Below, in pieces: positions 24,112 to 32,786 of a stretch of DNA of 64,000 nucleotides. Location of the stretch: positions 248,001 to 312,000 of the forward strand of contig JADZDM010000005.1 in NCBI GenBank assembly GCA_020851035.1, read 5' to 3'. A model generated the notes under the pieces. That model ran no database searches and was not told where the DNA came from. It saw only the letters and a program-made list of their open reading frames with translations. The translations under genes were made by a program, and so were the position numbers. The number at the start of each line of letters is the position of its first letter. Within the stretch, counting starts at the first letter, position 1. This stretch comes from Gemmatimonadaceae bacterium. GTDB lineage: Bacteria; Gemmatimonadota; Gemmatimonadetes; Gemmatimonadales; Gemmatimonadaceae.

Positions 24112-24318
24112 TCAGACCTTCGTCACGGCGTCGGCCTGCGGCCCCTTCTGGCCCTGCACGATCTCGAACTCGACCTTGTCACCTTCAGCCAGGGACTTGA
24201 AGCCCTGGGACTGGATGGCACTGAAATGCACGAAGACGTCGGGACCACCGTCATGGGCGATGAAACCGAACCCCTTTGCATCGTTGAACCACTTAACCGT
24301 TCCCTGAATCCGTGCCAT
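24112..24318 (-). CDS. Cold-shock domain protein
   Basis: A 68-residue single CSD protein, binding single-stranded RNA and DNA. RNP1 is KGFGFIA and RNP2 is VFVHFSAI; the start [16 protein letters not shown] and the end [17 protein letters not shown] are characteristic of the CspA family. GAGGAG lies 7-8 bases before the ATG at 24318. The ~210-base spacer upstream could hold the long 5' leader common to csp mRNAs, but no structured element is obvious. Expression at low temperature cannot be inferred from sequence; several csp genes are constitutive. Confidence 0.96.
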   Translation of the reverse strand: MARIQGTVKWFNDAKGFGFIAHDGGPDVFVHFSAIQSQGFKSLAEGDKVEFEIVQGQKGPQADAVTKV

Positions 24319-24531
24319 GATGTGGCTCCTCGCGTCCCGCCGGTCTTGCATGAAGCGCGAGCGACGAACCGTCCCTCGAGCAGCGCCCCGACACACCAGC
24401 GGTGAAGTGTCAGGACGCGTGTGGCGCAGAGCATCGTGATGCATGAAACAGACCGCGGCGCCTCGGTGAAACCCGGGCGCCGCGATCATCACAACTCGAT
24501 TCGTTGGTGTTCGCCCGTGTGCGCCGCGGCG

Positions 24532-24744
24532 TCAGGCGGCACCAGCGATATACCGCGCCACCCGTCCACATGTTTCACATCGCAGCGTCACATGACTGCG
24601 AGGCGGCGGAGGCATTAGGGCAGGTTCACGCTCGAACTGCGCGGAAGCGCACGACGGGCAGACCAGGGGAATTCCTGTACGGTCGCTGGCAATCAGGTTC
24701 AGCGCCTGCGCAGGGTTGTACGACGCGGGCCGAGGCTTACGCAT
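24532..24744 (-). CDS. Small zinc-ribbon protein
   Basis: A 70-residue protein with two cysteine pairs, CPSC (mid) and CETC (C-terminal), spaced as in a zinc ribbon. A strong Shine-Dalgarno sequence, GGAGG, precedes the ATG at 24744 by 5 bases, which decides the start against the in-frame extension to 24876. The N-terminal 30 residues are basic and polar. No family recognised; nucleic-acid or protein binding is the usual role of such ribbons. It is in the same direction as the cold-shock gene, separated by about 210 bases. Confidence 0.65.
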   Translation of the reverse strand: MRKPRPASYNPAQALNLIASDRTGIPLVCPSCASAQFEREPALMPPPPRSHVTLRCETCGRVARYIAGAA

Positions 24745-25197
24745 GTACCCTCCGAATTGTGGTCCCTTTGGCAGATCCAGCGCCTTGTGCCAATGGGCAA
24801 TGGCAGAACAGTAACCACCTAAGGAAGGGGCGCAAAAGGGGGGCTCCAGTGACCTGGACCTCTCTTGATCGCTCATCTGGTGAGACGGTGGAAAACACGA
24901 ACAGGTCCTGTCCGGATTGGCCCCGATTCACGAACGTTCGCAGCATGCAGGCAACTGAAGGGATACTGGCGCATTACTGACGTTTTAGGTCGACTGAGCG
25001 CAGCAAACGAGTCCGACTTGGTCCGAGACGCGCCGACCTGGCGGCGATTCGTGCAGCATCGGGCGAGTGTCGGTAGAAGGCACGCGACGTTCCGGAGGAA
25101 TTCGGCGTAGCTCGCCCGCCATTCCCCGTTGTCCACACCCCTCTCCTGCCAAACTGGCGGATGTACGCGGGCGCCCGGACAAGTATCTCGGCCGCGC
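24745..25197. other. Intergenic region without recognisable genes
   Basis: About 450 bases of mixed composition between the YhaM-like gene and the small zinc-ribbon gene, both on the minus strand. Short open frames (for example 24873-25136, minus) lack ribosome-binding sites and protein-like composition. It must contain the promoter of the zinc-ribbon gene. I see no strong hairpin or RNA gene. Confidence 0.35.
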
Positions 25198-26202
25198 TCA
25201 CACCTCGTCCCAGCGGAACGGGCGTCGCCACAGGCGGCGGTCCAGCTGCCACGACTTCCGCGCCGATACCTCCTCGCCGGGCGCGAACAGCTCCACGTCC
25301 TGCACCGCCTCCGCGAACGAATCGGCCTTCGCGCTCGACTCGTCGGCCCAGTGCAGCAACTCCGCCTCGATCGTCATCGGCTGCACGGGGCTGCCGAACT
25401 CCAGCGAGCCGTGGTGCGAGAGGATCATGTGCTGCAGCTCCGTCACCTGAGCGTCGGTGAGCGTGCCGGTGCCCGCGTTCCGCGCGGCCGTCGCGCGCTC
25501 GGTGAACATCAGGCACCCGAGCACGATGTGGCCGATGAGGTGGTTCCGCGGATCGTAGCCAAGTCCCTTCGCATCGACCGTGTACGCCTCGACCTTCCCG
25601 ATGTCGTGGAGCAGCGCGCCGGCCACCACGAGGTCCACGTTCGCCTTGCGCATCGTCTTCGCCATCTGCTGGCCGATCGACGCGACTTCGCAGACGTGCA
25701 GCAGCAACCCCCCCAGCTTCGCATGGTGCCCGCGCACGGCGCCGGGCGTGCGCTCGAAACGCGCCCGGAACGCATCGTCGCCGAAGAAGAGATTCACTGC
25801 TTCCGCGAGCCGCGGCGTGGTGATGCTGCCCCGCAGCTTGTCGAGGGCGTCCCAGAGGCGCTCGGTCGCATACTCCACGCGCGGCAGGAACTCGTCGATC
25901 CGCTCGGTCCCTGCCGGCAGCACGCGCACCGGTCCGGTGATCTTGAGCTGTCGCGCCCCGGTCTTCGCGTACACCTCGACCTGGCCGATGACCTGCACCA
26001 CACGCCCCTTCTCCACACCGTCGAGCCAGGCGGCGTTGTCCTTCCACACCGGTGCCGATTGCATCGCGCCGCTCGAGTTGCCGACGGACAGCACCCAGAA
26101 CGGATCTCCGCCGCCCGTCGTGCGCTCGATGCGGTCGAGCACCAGCAACTCGGCGGAGACGGACGAACCGGTGGTCAGCGACGGGATGTTGAGGGGCGCC
26201 AT
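25198..26202 (-). CDS. OB-fold / HD-domain protein (YhaM-like 3'-5' exoribonuclease)
   Basis: A 334-residue protein. The N-terminal ~110 residues form an OB-like nucleic-acid-binding domain (SAELLVLDRIERTTGG...VVQVIGQVEVY...LKITGPVRVL). The HD domain follows: HHAKLGGLLLHVCEV, the metal-binding ALLHDIGKVEAY, GHIVLG and ILSHHGSLEFGSPV. This arrangement is that of YhaM/CbF1, a 3'-5' exoribonuclease. I start at ATG 26202 (MAPLNIPSL); the longer frame to 26448 is Arg-rich and overlaps a divergent promoter region. A different HD-type hydrolase activity is the main alternative. Confidence 0.82.
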   Translation of the reverse strand: MAPLNIPSLTTGSSVSAELLVLDRIERTTGGGDPFWVLSVGNSSGAMQSAPVWKDNAAWLDGVEKGRVVQVIGQVEVYAKTGARQLKITGPVRVLPAGTERIDEFLPRVEYATERLWDALDKLRGSITTPRLAEAVNLFFGDDAFRARFERTPGAVRGHHAKLGGLLLHVCEVASIGQQMAKTMRKANVDLVVAGALLHDIGKVEAYTVDAKGLGYDPRNHLIGHIVLGCLMFTERATAARNAGTGTLTDAQVTELQHMILSHHGSLEFGSPVQPMTIEAELLHWADESSAKADSFAEAVQDVELFAPGEEVSARKSWQLDRRLWRRPFRWDEV

Positions 26203-26361
26203 GGTGACACGGAGGGTGGGAGGGCAGGGAGAGTGGGCCGGCTCCAAGATGCCGCCGGACTGACGGGTGTGTCGAGGCGCTGGCAATCGCGTATCATCGT
26301 CCTGCTGCACGCCAGCCGCAGCACGCCGCCGCGACCCCCGCCTGCCTCCGCCCTTTGACGC

Positions 26362-26643
26362 ATGAAGCGATACCGCACCACGCTCCTCACGATCCTGTTC
26401 GTTGCCGCGATGGGGGTCCTCTTCTGGAAGAAGACCATGGGAGCGCAACTGGCCACCTGCGAGGTGTGCGTGGTGTTCAACGGGCAGCGGCAGTGTTCGC
26501 GCGCGAGTGGTGCAACGTCGGTCGAGGCGGCCCGGACGGCGCAGTCGACCGCATGCGGCCCGGTCGCCACGGGCATGAACGAGAAGATCGCGTGTGACCG
26601 GCGACCGGCCGAACTGAGGCGGTGCGACCCGCCGTTGCCGTAG
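26362..26643 (+). CDS. Small membrane-anchored Cys-rich protein
   Basis: A 93-residue protein starting MKRYRTT followed by a single hydrophobic segment (about 8-23), then a polar region with five cysteines (CEVC, QC, AC, AC, RC spread over 60 residues) that could form disulfides in the periplasm. No family recognised. It diverges from the YhaM-like gene and no Shine-Dalgarno sequence is evident, so it may be leaderless or weakly translated. A spurious frame is possible, but the signal-anchor plus Cys pattern argues for a real gene. Confidence 0.5.
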   Translation: MKRYRTTLLTILFVAAMGVLFWKKTMGAQLATCEVCVVFNGQRQCSRASGATSVEAARTAQSTACGPVATGMNEKIACDRRPAELRRCDPPLP

Positions 26644-26698
26644 CCAGCCACCGTCCCTCCCCCGTCACCTCCCGGCGCGGCCTGGGGCGGGCGCGGGA

Positions 26699-26917
26699 TC
26701 AGCTGAAGAACAGCACGTCGCCGTCGCCCTCGAGGGCGAGCTGGAGATGCGCGGCACACACGCCGCAGACGAGGTCCGCCAGCCACGCGGCGCCGGCGAC
26801 ATGGTCGGCTGGCTCGGCGGCGCGGAGCTTGAGCTTCTTGTAGGTGTATTCGCCGCACCGCGGGCAGGGCTGCGCGCGCGCGATGCGCTCGGCGCGCTCC
26901 TTCGTCACGAGCGTCAT
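26699..26917 (-). CDS. Small zinc-ribbon protein next to the SPFH gene
   Basis: A 72-residue protein: a basic N-terminal helix TKERAERIARAQ, CPRCGEY, then CGVC, a four-cysteine zinc-binding arrangement, ending ALEGDGDVLFFS. The ATG at 26917 follows the SPFH stop codon after a single base (TGAGATG), so it is translationally coupled to that gene. No characterised family comes to mind. Coupling suggests a shared function or at least shared expression with the SPFH protein. Confidence 0.68.
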   Translation of the reverse strand: MTLVTKERAERIARAQPCPRCGEYTYKKLKLRAAEPADHVAGAAWLADLVCGVCAAHLQLALEGDGDVLFFS

Positions 26918-26918
26918 C

Positions 26919-27971
26919 TCAGCTGCCGAGTCCCGGCGGGAGGTCGCCGGGAATGCGCGGCAGTGCCACCGGCGGGCGCGTGGGTTCCGCATTGGTGCCG
27001 CCGCTGGTCCGCGAGAGCATCTCACGCAGTCCACCGAGCGCACCCATCATGCCGGCCGCCTCGGCGGGCAGGAAGACCGTGCTGCCCTTGCCGGCGGCCA
27101 GGGCGGGGAGCATCTCGAGGTACTTCTGGCCCAGCAGGTACATCGCCACCTGGCCATCAGGCAGCGAGTCGGCGATGCGGCGGATGGCCTCGGCCTCGGC
27201 GGTGGCCATGGCGAGCCGGGCCTCGGCAAGTCCGTTGGCGCGCAGGATGGACGCCTCCTTCTCGCCCTGGGCCTTCTGGATCTGCGACTCGCGCGACCCT
27301 TCCGCCTCGAGGATCTGGGCGCGCTTGGTGGCCTCGGCGTTGGTGACCGCGGCGCGGCGCTCGCGTTCGGCGCGCATCTGCAGCTCCATGGACTGCTGGA
27401 TGTCCCGCGGGGGCTCGATGCTCTGGAGCTCGACACGGGTCACGTCCACGCCCCAGCCGATCGACGCCTCCTCGATGGTCTCGCGCATCCGCGTGTTGAT
27501 CCCGTCGCGGCTGGTGAGGGTGGTGTCCAGCTCCATCTCGCCGACGATGTTGCGCAGGGCGGTGCGCGTCAGCGTCTCGAGGGCGAATGGCAGGTTCTGG
27601 ACCGAGTAGGTGGCCTTCTGCGGGTCGGCGACGCGGTAGTACATGACCGCGTCGATGTCGATCGTGACGTTGTCCTTCGTGATCACCGGCTGGCTGGGGA
27701 AGTTCAGCACCTGCTCGCGCAGGTCGATGCGCGAGGTGGAGCCGCTGGTGACCTTCTTCACGCCGGAGACATCCTGGCCGAAGTAGCGGACATCGATGGT
27801 GCGGGGACGCTCGATGAACGGGATGAGCACGTTGAACCCCGACCGGGCGATCCGGTTGAACCGCCCGAGCCGCTCGATGACCATCACCTCCGCCTGCCCG
27901 ATGATCTTGAATGAGCTGGTGCCGATGAAGAGCACGACGAGCACGATGATCAGCGGAATCAACCACTCCAT
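26919..27971 (-). CDS. SPFH/band 7 membrane protein (stomatin/prohibitin-like)
   Basis: A 350-residue membrane-scaffold protein. An N-terminal transmembrane segment (about 4-22, LIPLIIVLVVLFIG) is followed by the SPFH domain with AEVMVIERLGRFNRIARSGFNVLIPFIE and TIDVRYFGQ, then a long Ala/Glu-rich coiled coil (ATKRAQILEAEGSRESQIQKAQGEKE) and a C-terminal tail. It matches bacterial slipin/QmcA-type proteins that form large oligomeric rings. No NfeD partner is next to it; instead a zinc-ribbon gene is coupled downstream. AAGGGG precedes the ATG at 27971. Identification of family is secure. Confidence 0.93.
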   Translation of the reverse strand: MEWLIPLIIVLVVLFIGTSSFKIIGQAEVMVIERLGRFNRIARSGFNVLIPFIERPRTIDVRYFGQDVSGVKKVTSGSTSRIDLREQVLNFPSQPVITKDNVTIDIDAVMYYRVADPQKATYSVQNLPFALETLTRTALRNIVGEMELDTTLTSRDGINTRMRETIEEASIGWGVDVTRVELQSIEPPRDIQQSMELQMRAERERRAAVTNAEATKRAQILEAEGSRESQIQKAQGEKEASILRANGLAEARLAMATAEAEAIRRIADSLPDGQVAMYLLGQKYLEMLPALAAGKGSTVFLPAEAAGMMGALGGLREMLSRTSGGTNAEPTRPPVALPRIPGDLPPGLGS

Positions 27972-28085
27972 TGCAGCACCCCTTCGGTGAGGACGTGTTC
28001 TGACAGGAGGGATTTTAGCGGGTGCGGGTGTGCGGTGGACGAGGCGCGGTGCGCGTGCGGCACCCGAGCCTGACCCGGATGCGCC

Positions 28086-28114
28086 GCGGGCACCGGAGCT
28101 GCCCCGGTGCCCGC
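28086..28114 (-). terminator. Stem-loop after the TolB-like gene
   Basis: Arms GCGGGCACCGG (28086-28096) and its complement (28104-28114) with a 7-base loop lie about 30 bases beyond the stop of the TolB-like lipoprotein gene. There is no T-tract, so termination is plausible but not certain. Confidence 0.45.
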
Positions 28115-28141
28115 GCAATACAGCAAGCTCTGCCGCAAAGT

Positions 28142-29236
28142 TCAGGGGATCCAGTCGGCGATGAACAGGTTGGTTTCCGTCTGCTTCTGGTCGAAGCGAT
28201 TGGAGGCCCAGATCAGCTGCTTTCCATCGGGGCTGAACATCGGAAACCCATCGAACACCGGACTGGCGGTGACCTGTTCGAGGTTCTTCCCGTCCAGGTC
28301 CACGAGGAACAGGTCGAAGTTGCCGCTGCGTGGATTCCGGTGGTTCGACGAGAAGATGATCCGCCGGCCATCGGGGGTCCACGACGGGCCGAAGTTGGCG
28401 CCGCCGAGCGCCGTGATCTGCCGGTTGTCGCTGCCGTCGGCGTTCATCACGAAGAGCTCGACCTTGCTGGGGCGGATGAAGCCCTGCGCGAGGAGCTCGC
28501 GGTACTGGCGCAACTCGGTCGTGTCGCGGGGATGATGGGCGCGATAGACGATCTTCGTGCCGTCCGGCGACCACCAGGGGCCGCCGTCATAGCCGGCCGC
28601 GGTGGTGAGGCGCTTCACGTTCGATCCGTCCACGTTCATCGTGTAGATCTCGAGATCGCCATCCTTGAGCGACGTGAACACGATGGTCCGTCCATCGGGC
28701 GAGAGCACGGCCTCGGCGGTGTAGGCGTCGTAGTGCGTGAGCCGGCGCAGGTCGGTGCCGTCACGGTTGACGGTGAAGATGTCGAACTTGTCGAGCGGCC
28801 AGACGTAGCCCTTGGACGGATCGGGCTTCGGCGGGCAGGTGCTGTCGTGCATGTGGCTGGAGCCGAAGAACAGCCGGTCGCTGCCGGGCAGGAACCAGCC
28901 ACAGGTGGTCTTGCCGCGACCGTTCGACACGCGCTGCAGCGCCGAGCCGTCGGTGCGCATGACGTACTGCTGGTCGCAGGTCCGCCCGTCGCGGGAGGAC
29001 TGGAACGTGATCCACCGCCCGTCGCGGCTGAAGTAGGCCTCGGCGTTCTCGCCGCCGTCGGTGATCTGCCGGAGGTTCCGGAGATGCGGTTCGGCGGGAT
29101 CGGCCGGCCGGGCGATGTTGACACCGGGGGCCGGTGCGGGCCTGGCGGCAGTGGAGGCCTGCCGGCGGCACGCCGTGGCAGTGAGGCACGCCGTCGCGAG
29201 CAGTGCGACGGGCAGCAGGGATCGGACGGTCGTCAT
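28142..29236 (-). CDS. TolB-like beta-propeller lipoprotein (PD40 repeats)
   Basis: A 364-residue lipoprotein: signal peptide with lipobox-like LTATAC, then a Pro/Ala linker and six or so beta-propeller blades carrying the WD40-like PD40 repeat, e.g. YFSRDGRWITFQSSRDG, VLSPDGRTIVFTSLKDG, WWSPDGTKIVYRAHHP, SWTPDGRRIIFSSNHR, MFSPDGKQLIWASNRF. Each blade ends with an I/LYVMNADG-type strand. It resembles the propeller domain of TolB but lacks TolB's N-terminal domain, so it is probably a general binding or scaffold propeller. It is not linked to tol-pal genes here. Confidence 0.85.
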   Translation of the reverse strand: MTTVRSLLPVALLATACLTATACRRQASTAARPAPAPGVNIARPADPAEPHLRNLRQITDGGENAEAYFSRDGRWITFQSSRDGRTCDQQYVMRTDGSALQRVSNGRGKTTCGWFLPGSDRLFFGSSHMHDSTCPPKPDPSKGYVWPLDKFDIFTVNRDGTDLRRLTHYDAYTAEAVLSPDGRTIVFTSLKDGDLEIYTMNVDGSNVKRLTTAAGYDGGPWWSPDGTKIVYRAHHPRDTTELRQYRELLAQGFIRPSKVELFVMNADGSDNRQITALGGANFGPSWTPDGRRIIFSSNHRNPRSGNFDLFLVDLDGKNLEQVTASPVFDGFPMFSPDGKQLIWASNRFDQKQTETNLFIADWIP

Positions 29237-29249
29237 GGAACGTGGCGGG

Positions 29250-29290
29250 AAAAAGCAGCGCGGGGCCGGGCGATCTGCCCGGCCCCGCGC
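29250..29290 (-). terminator. Intrinsic terminator of the CtpA gene
   Basis: Read on the minus strand, a perfect 14-bp GC-rich stem (29290-29277 / 29271-29258) with a 5-base loop is followed within three bases by TTTTT (29254-29250). This is the best canonical Rho-independent terminator in the window and closes the transcript of the upstream protease gene. Confidence 0.85.
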
Positions 29291-29329
29291 AAACTTACCT
29301 GATGCCAGCGACCCGCAGCGTCCGTGGAA

Positions 29330-30934
29330 CTACGGACGCCGTGCCGCTGCCGGCGGTGCGGCGGGTGCCGCCATCGTGAACAGGTCGCGCTGGCTGCCGC
29401 CCCGCTTCAGCAACTCGATCGCCTTCTGGATCTGGGGGTCCTCGACGAATCCGCGCTTGGCGACGGTGGAATCGCCGAAGAAGACACGCGCGGCGCGGTT
29501 CGCGATCAGCCGGTCGGCGTAGCCGGCGCCGGCGAAGAAGGTCGCGGAATCGACCGGCACCTTGGCGGCCACGATGCGGCGGAAGTACTCCTGGCGCCAC
29601 TCCGGGCGGACCACGAAGTCCGGCGACTTCACCTGCGGGCGCAGCTCCTCGACGTACTGCGCGAGGGTGATGAAGGCTTCCTGGAGCTTGGCGGCGATCT
29701 GCCGCGCCGCCTTCTGCTCGGCGGTGGTGAGGGTGTCCGGGCGGACGCTGATGTCCGGCGTGATGCCGCCACCGCCGTAGATCACGCGGCCGGCATCACT
29801 GCGGAACGCCGGCCGGGCGCGACGCGCGCTGTCGGTCTCCATCGAGTCCGGTGCCTCCTCCTCGACGAACCGGCCGTTCACGAACTTGCGCGGGCGCTGG
29901 ATCGAGCGGCCACTCGGCGTGAACCACTTGGCCGTGGTCATCTTGAGGGCGTAGCCGCCATCGAGGCGGTAGAGCGACTGCACCAGACCCTTGCCGAAGC
30001 TGGTGGTGCCGACGATCAGCGCGCGATCGTGGTCCTGCAGCGCGCCGGCGACGATCTCCGACGCCGAGGCCGAGCCGTCGTCCACGAGCACCACCAGCGG
30101 CATGTTCGGCAGCATCGGGTCTTCCTGCGCGATGAACTGCTGGTTCATCTCGGCGCGACCGCGATAGCTGAGGATCTCCTTGCCCCGGGGCAGGAAGAGG
30201 TTGCTCATCACGAACGCCTCGTCGAGGATGCCGCCCGGGTTGCCGCGCAGGTCGAGGATCAGCGACTTCATGCCCTGGCGCTGCAGCTGCTGGATGCCGC
30301 GGATGGTCTCGGCGGACGACGTCTCGTTGAAGCCCTGCACCGGGATGTAGCCGATGCCGGCATCGAGCATCGTCACGAACGGCACGGCGGGAATGTGGAT
30401 CGTGGCGCGCGTGAAGGTGACGTTGATGGGCTCCGTGACGCCGGGGCGGTTGAAGCGCACACGGACCCGCGTACCCGGCTCACCCTTGAGCTTCGACGAG
30501 ACCGAGTCGACGATCCAGCCGCGGGTGGCGGCCGAGTCGATCATGACGATCCGGTCGCCCTCGGCGATGCCCGCGCCCGCGGCCGGCGTGTTCGGGAAGA
30601 CCTTCACGACACTGATCGTGCCCTTGATCTCCTCGATCTGCATGCCGACGCCCGCGTAGCGGCCATTGGTGCCCTGCGTGAAGGCAGCGAACTCCTTCGG
30701 GGTGTAGAGCGTGGTGTAGGGATCGTTGAGCTGGGCGACGAGTCCGCGCGCGGCCTTCTCGTAGAGCGCCGTGGCATCGACGGTGTCGACGAAACTGTCG
30801 GAGACCTTCCGCAGCACCTGGTCGAACAGCAGGGCACCGTTGCGCGCCTCCCGGTTCTGCCAGGCGAAGCCGCCGGCAGCGAGGGGGACGGCGACGAGGA
30901 TGGCGCCCACTACGGCGCGACGCATACGCGGCAT
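29330..30934 (-). CDS. Carboxyl-terminal processing protease, S41 family
   Basis: A 534-residue CtpA/Prc-type serine protease. An N-terminal hydrophobic anchor (about 6-24) is followed by a helical region, a PDZ domain (VGMQIEEIKGTISVVKVFPNTPAAGAGIAEGDRIVMID around 95-135) and the S41 core: LILDLRGNPGG, the nucleophile in DDGSASASEIVAGAL, and the lysine base in TTSFGKGLVQS. A ~130-residue C-terminal extension lies beyond the core. GGAAGG precedes the ATG by about 5 bases. Role: periplasmic protein or lipoprotein processing; the specific substrate is unknown. A strong terminator follows the gene. Confidence 0.93.
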   Translation of the reverse strand: MPRMRRAVVGAILVAVPLAAGGFAWQNREARNGALLFDQVLRKVSDSFVDTVDATALYEKAARGLVAQLNDPYTTLYTPKEFAAFTQGTNGRYAGVGMQIEEIKGTISVVKVFPNTPAAGAGIAEGDRIVMIDSAATRGWIVDSVSSKLKGEPGTRVRVRFNRPGVTEPINVTFTRATIHIPAVPFVTMLDAGIGYIPVQGFNETSSAETIRGIQQLQRQGMKSLILDLRGNPGGILDEAFVMSNLFLPRGKEILSYRGRAEMNQQFIAQEDPMLPNMPLVVLVDDGSASASEIVAGALQDHDRALIVGTTSFGKGLVQSLYRLDGGYALKMTTAKWFTPSGRSIQRPRKFVNGRFVEEEAPDSMETDSARRARPAFRSDAGRVIYGGGGITPDISVRPDTLTTAEQKAARQIAAKLQEAFITLAQYVEELRPQVKSPDFVVRPEWRQEYFRRIVAAKVPVDSATFFAGAGYADRLIANRAARVFFGDSTVAKRGFVEDPQIQKAIELLKRGGSQRDLFTMAAPAAPPAAARRP

Positions 30935-31059
30935 GAAAACCTTCCAGCAGGAAAGGGACGGACGTCGGAGTCTTCCGAACGGCTACTGTACCGGGGGGCC
31001 GATGGCAAGTTCCGGCGGCCTTCAGGGTGTCACCGTCTACGCGTCGACATCCCGTTTCG

Positions 31060-31983
31060 TCACGTCCAGCGGTACTCCATGTACCACGAGCGACCGTCCT
31101 GCGATTCCTCGGCTGCCTGCACGATGCCCGCGGCGACGAGCATCTCGCTAGCCGGCTTGACCACCCGCAGGATGTGGCTCGGATAGCGCTGCGTGAGAGG
31201 AAGCAACTCGGCGAGCGCGTCGAGCGACACGCGCCAGCGCCCATCGGCGCCGGCGGCGAGCTGGACGGCGATGAGCCGGTAGATGCGGCGGGCGACCGGT
31301 GAGAGCAGCGCGGAGTAGCCGCCGAGTCGCAGCGACGTGACGTGGCCGGCCTCGAGGTTGCTTCGCACCTGCGGCGCCAGCGAGACGCGGGCGACACCCG
31401 GTTCGGCGGCCGTCACGCTCGGGAAGAGCGAGAGCTGGTCCCGGTCGGCTGCACGGCGTCGATCGACGGTGGCGGCGCTGAGCAGGGTGAAGGAGCCGTC
31501 CAGCGGCCGGGCATTGGCCGCGTCCCAGTATGCACCGGCGCTTTCCAGGCTGGTGCGCTCCAGCCGGGCGAGGGCTCCGCGCAGCTGCTCGTAGGTGCGG
31601 CCGTCCACGCGCCGTCCCATCGCACGCAGGAACGCGTGGAGCGTGAAGGTCAGGACGCCGTCGGCGGGACGGCCCGATTCCTGGTAGCGGTAGAGCAGCT
31701 CGATGTAGACGTCCTGGTCGAACGTGCCGGGGAGGCGGTCGCCCGGTGCCGGGAGCACGCGCCAGCGACCCCCCGACGGCGTCGTGAAGGCGATCGCACC
31801 TTCCTCGTTCGAGTCGCTGAGCCGGAAGAGCGGAAGGGCCTCGAGAGCACGATCGAGGTACACCAGCCGGCTGGCCGCCCGCCTCCGCGCGGCGGCCCCG
31901 CCGCTGCCGGCAACATCGCCACCCCCACCGGCACCGCCAGTGCCACGCGCCGCGCCCGCCGCGGCGCTGACGGGCGCCGGCAT
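31060..31983 (-). CDS. RepA-like replication initiator protein A homologue
   Basis: About 307 residues. After a Gly/Ala-rich linker come LVYLDRALEALPLFRLSDS, AIAFTTPSGGRWRVLPAPGD, then TFDQDVYIELLYRYQ, FTLHAFLRAMGR and YEQLRGALARLERTSL, matching the order of motifs in 'replication initiator protein A' (RPA family) of plasmids and secondary replicons: FPFFSL, the rule-like D-x-D-(I/V)-L segment and the helical winged-helix region. ARRIYRLIAVQLAAG fits the C-terminal part. The ATG at 31983 is used; a GTG at 32013 lies one base after the MerR-like stop and is equally possible. Whether it initiates replication of anything here is unknown. Confidence 0.6.
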   Translation of the reverse strand: MPAPVSAAAGAARGTGGAGGGGDVAGSGGAAARRRAASRLVYLDRALEALPLFRLSDSNEEGAIAFTTPSGGRWRVLPAPGDRLPGTFDQDVYIELLYRYQESGRPADGVLTFTLHAFLRAMGRRVDGRTYEQLRGALARLERTSLESAGAYWDAANARPLDGSFTLLSAATVDRRRAADRDQLSLFPSVTAAEPGVARVSLAPQVRSNLEAGHVTSLRLGGYSALLSPVARRIYRLIAVQLAAGADGRWRVSLDALAELLPLTQRYPSHILRVVKPASEMLVAAGIVQAAEESQDGRSWYMEYRWT

Positions 31984-32014
31984 GGACGGGAACTGTTCGC
32001 CGGGCGGGAACACG

Positions 32015-32566
32015 TCAGGTACGCGGATCGGAACGTCCCAGCGCAGCACGGATGGCTTCACGCATCGCGACCAGCGCATCGTCGCGGGCGCCCAGCGCGT
32101 CGGTGCGCACGTGCAGCTCGATGCCGTCTGCGACCTGCACACGCCGCCACTCGGCGATCGGCTGGGTGTCGTCCTGCCGGACCGTGAGGTCGGCGCCATG
32201 CGAGAGCGCCGGTGCGAGGGCGGTGGCAACGCGCCGCTCGAGCTGCTCGCCGCTGACGCCAGCCAACTCCTTCTTGATCACCTCGAGGGTCTGGCCCTCC
32301 CGCTGCCGGATCTTGATCGCCAGCAACTGCAGCAGGTGCCGGTAGCCGTAGGTGGCGGTGGTGCCGGCCCCTTCCGGGCGATCGAGCAGGCGCTGCGCGA
32401 CGTAGAACCGGATCGCGCGCGCGCTCGGCGCTGCGCGCGCCGAGGTGTTCGTCGGCCGGAAACCGGCGGCATCGACGAGAGCCGTGGCATGCGCGGCAAG
32501 GCCACGCGCATTCCAGGGGGCGTGCCGACTGTGGGCACGAAGCAGTGCGACCGGGGAATCGGTCAT
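32015..32566 (-). CDS. MerR-type HTH regulator
   Basis: A 183-residue protein with a MerR-like winged helix at about 40-105: SARAIRFYVAQRLLDRPEG, TATYGYRHLLQLLAIKIRQ and REGQTLEVIKKELAG, the last being the second wing helix. The C-terminal 75 residues (IELHVRTDAL...ALVAMREAIRAAL) lack metal-binding cysteines. The stop lies next to the RepA-like gene, so they form an operon; MerR-like proteins paired with replication or partition genes may autoregulate the operon. Target unknown. Confidence 0.75.
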   Translation of the reverse strand: MTDSPVALLRAHSRHAPWNARGLAAHATALVDAAGFRPTNTSARAAPSARAIRFYVAQRLLDRPEGAGTTATYGYRHLLQLLAIKIRQREGQTLEVIKKELAGVSGEQLERRVATALAPALSHGADLTVRQDDTQPIAEWRRVQVADGIELHVRTDALGARDDALVAMREAIRAALGRSDPRT

Positions 32567-32786
32567 GCGTGGGGAGACGGGCGAGGTGCGCGCACGGGAC
32601 GCCAGACGAATGCGGCGCGCGCCGTAAGAACATCCGGACGCGCCGTCACTGTCAAGCCTGTGCCGTGATGCTGGCGTCTGTGGTGCAGGGCACGGCGGCA
32701 GTGGAGGGAGTCACGAGCCATCGACGCACGCACCGATTGTCGAGGTGCATCGACGCCCGCATCATGCGCGCAGGTTCCGAACGGGA

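Noticed and set aside
24873-25136. 87-residue minus-strand open frame in the 24.7-25.2 kb spacer
   Set aside because: No ribosome-binding site, composition not protein-like, and no homology I recognise.
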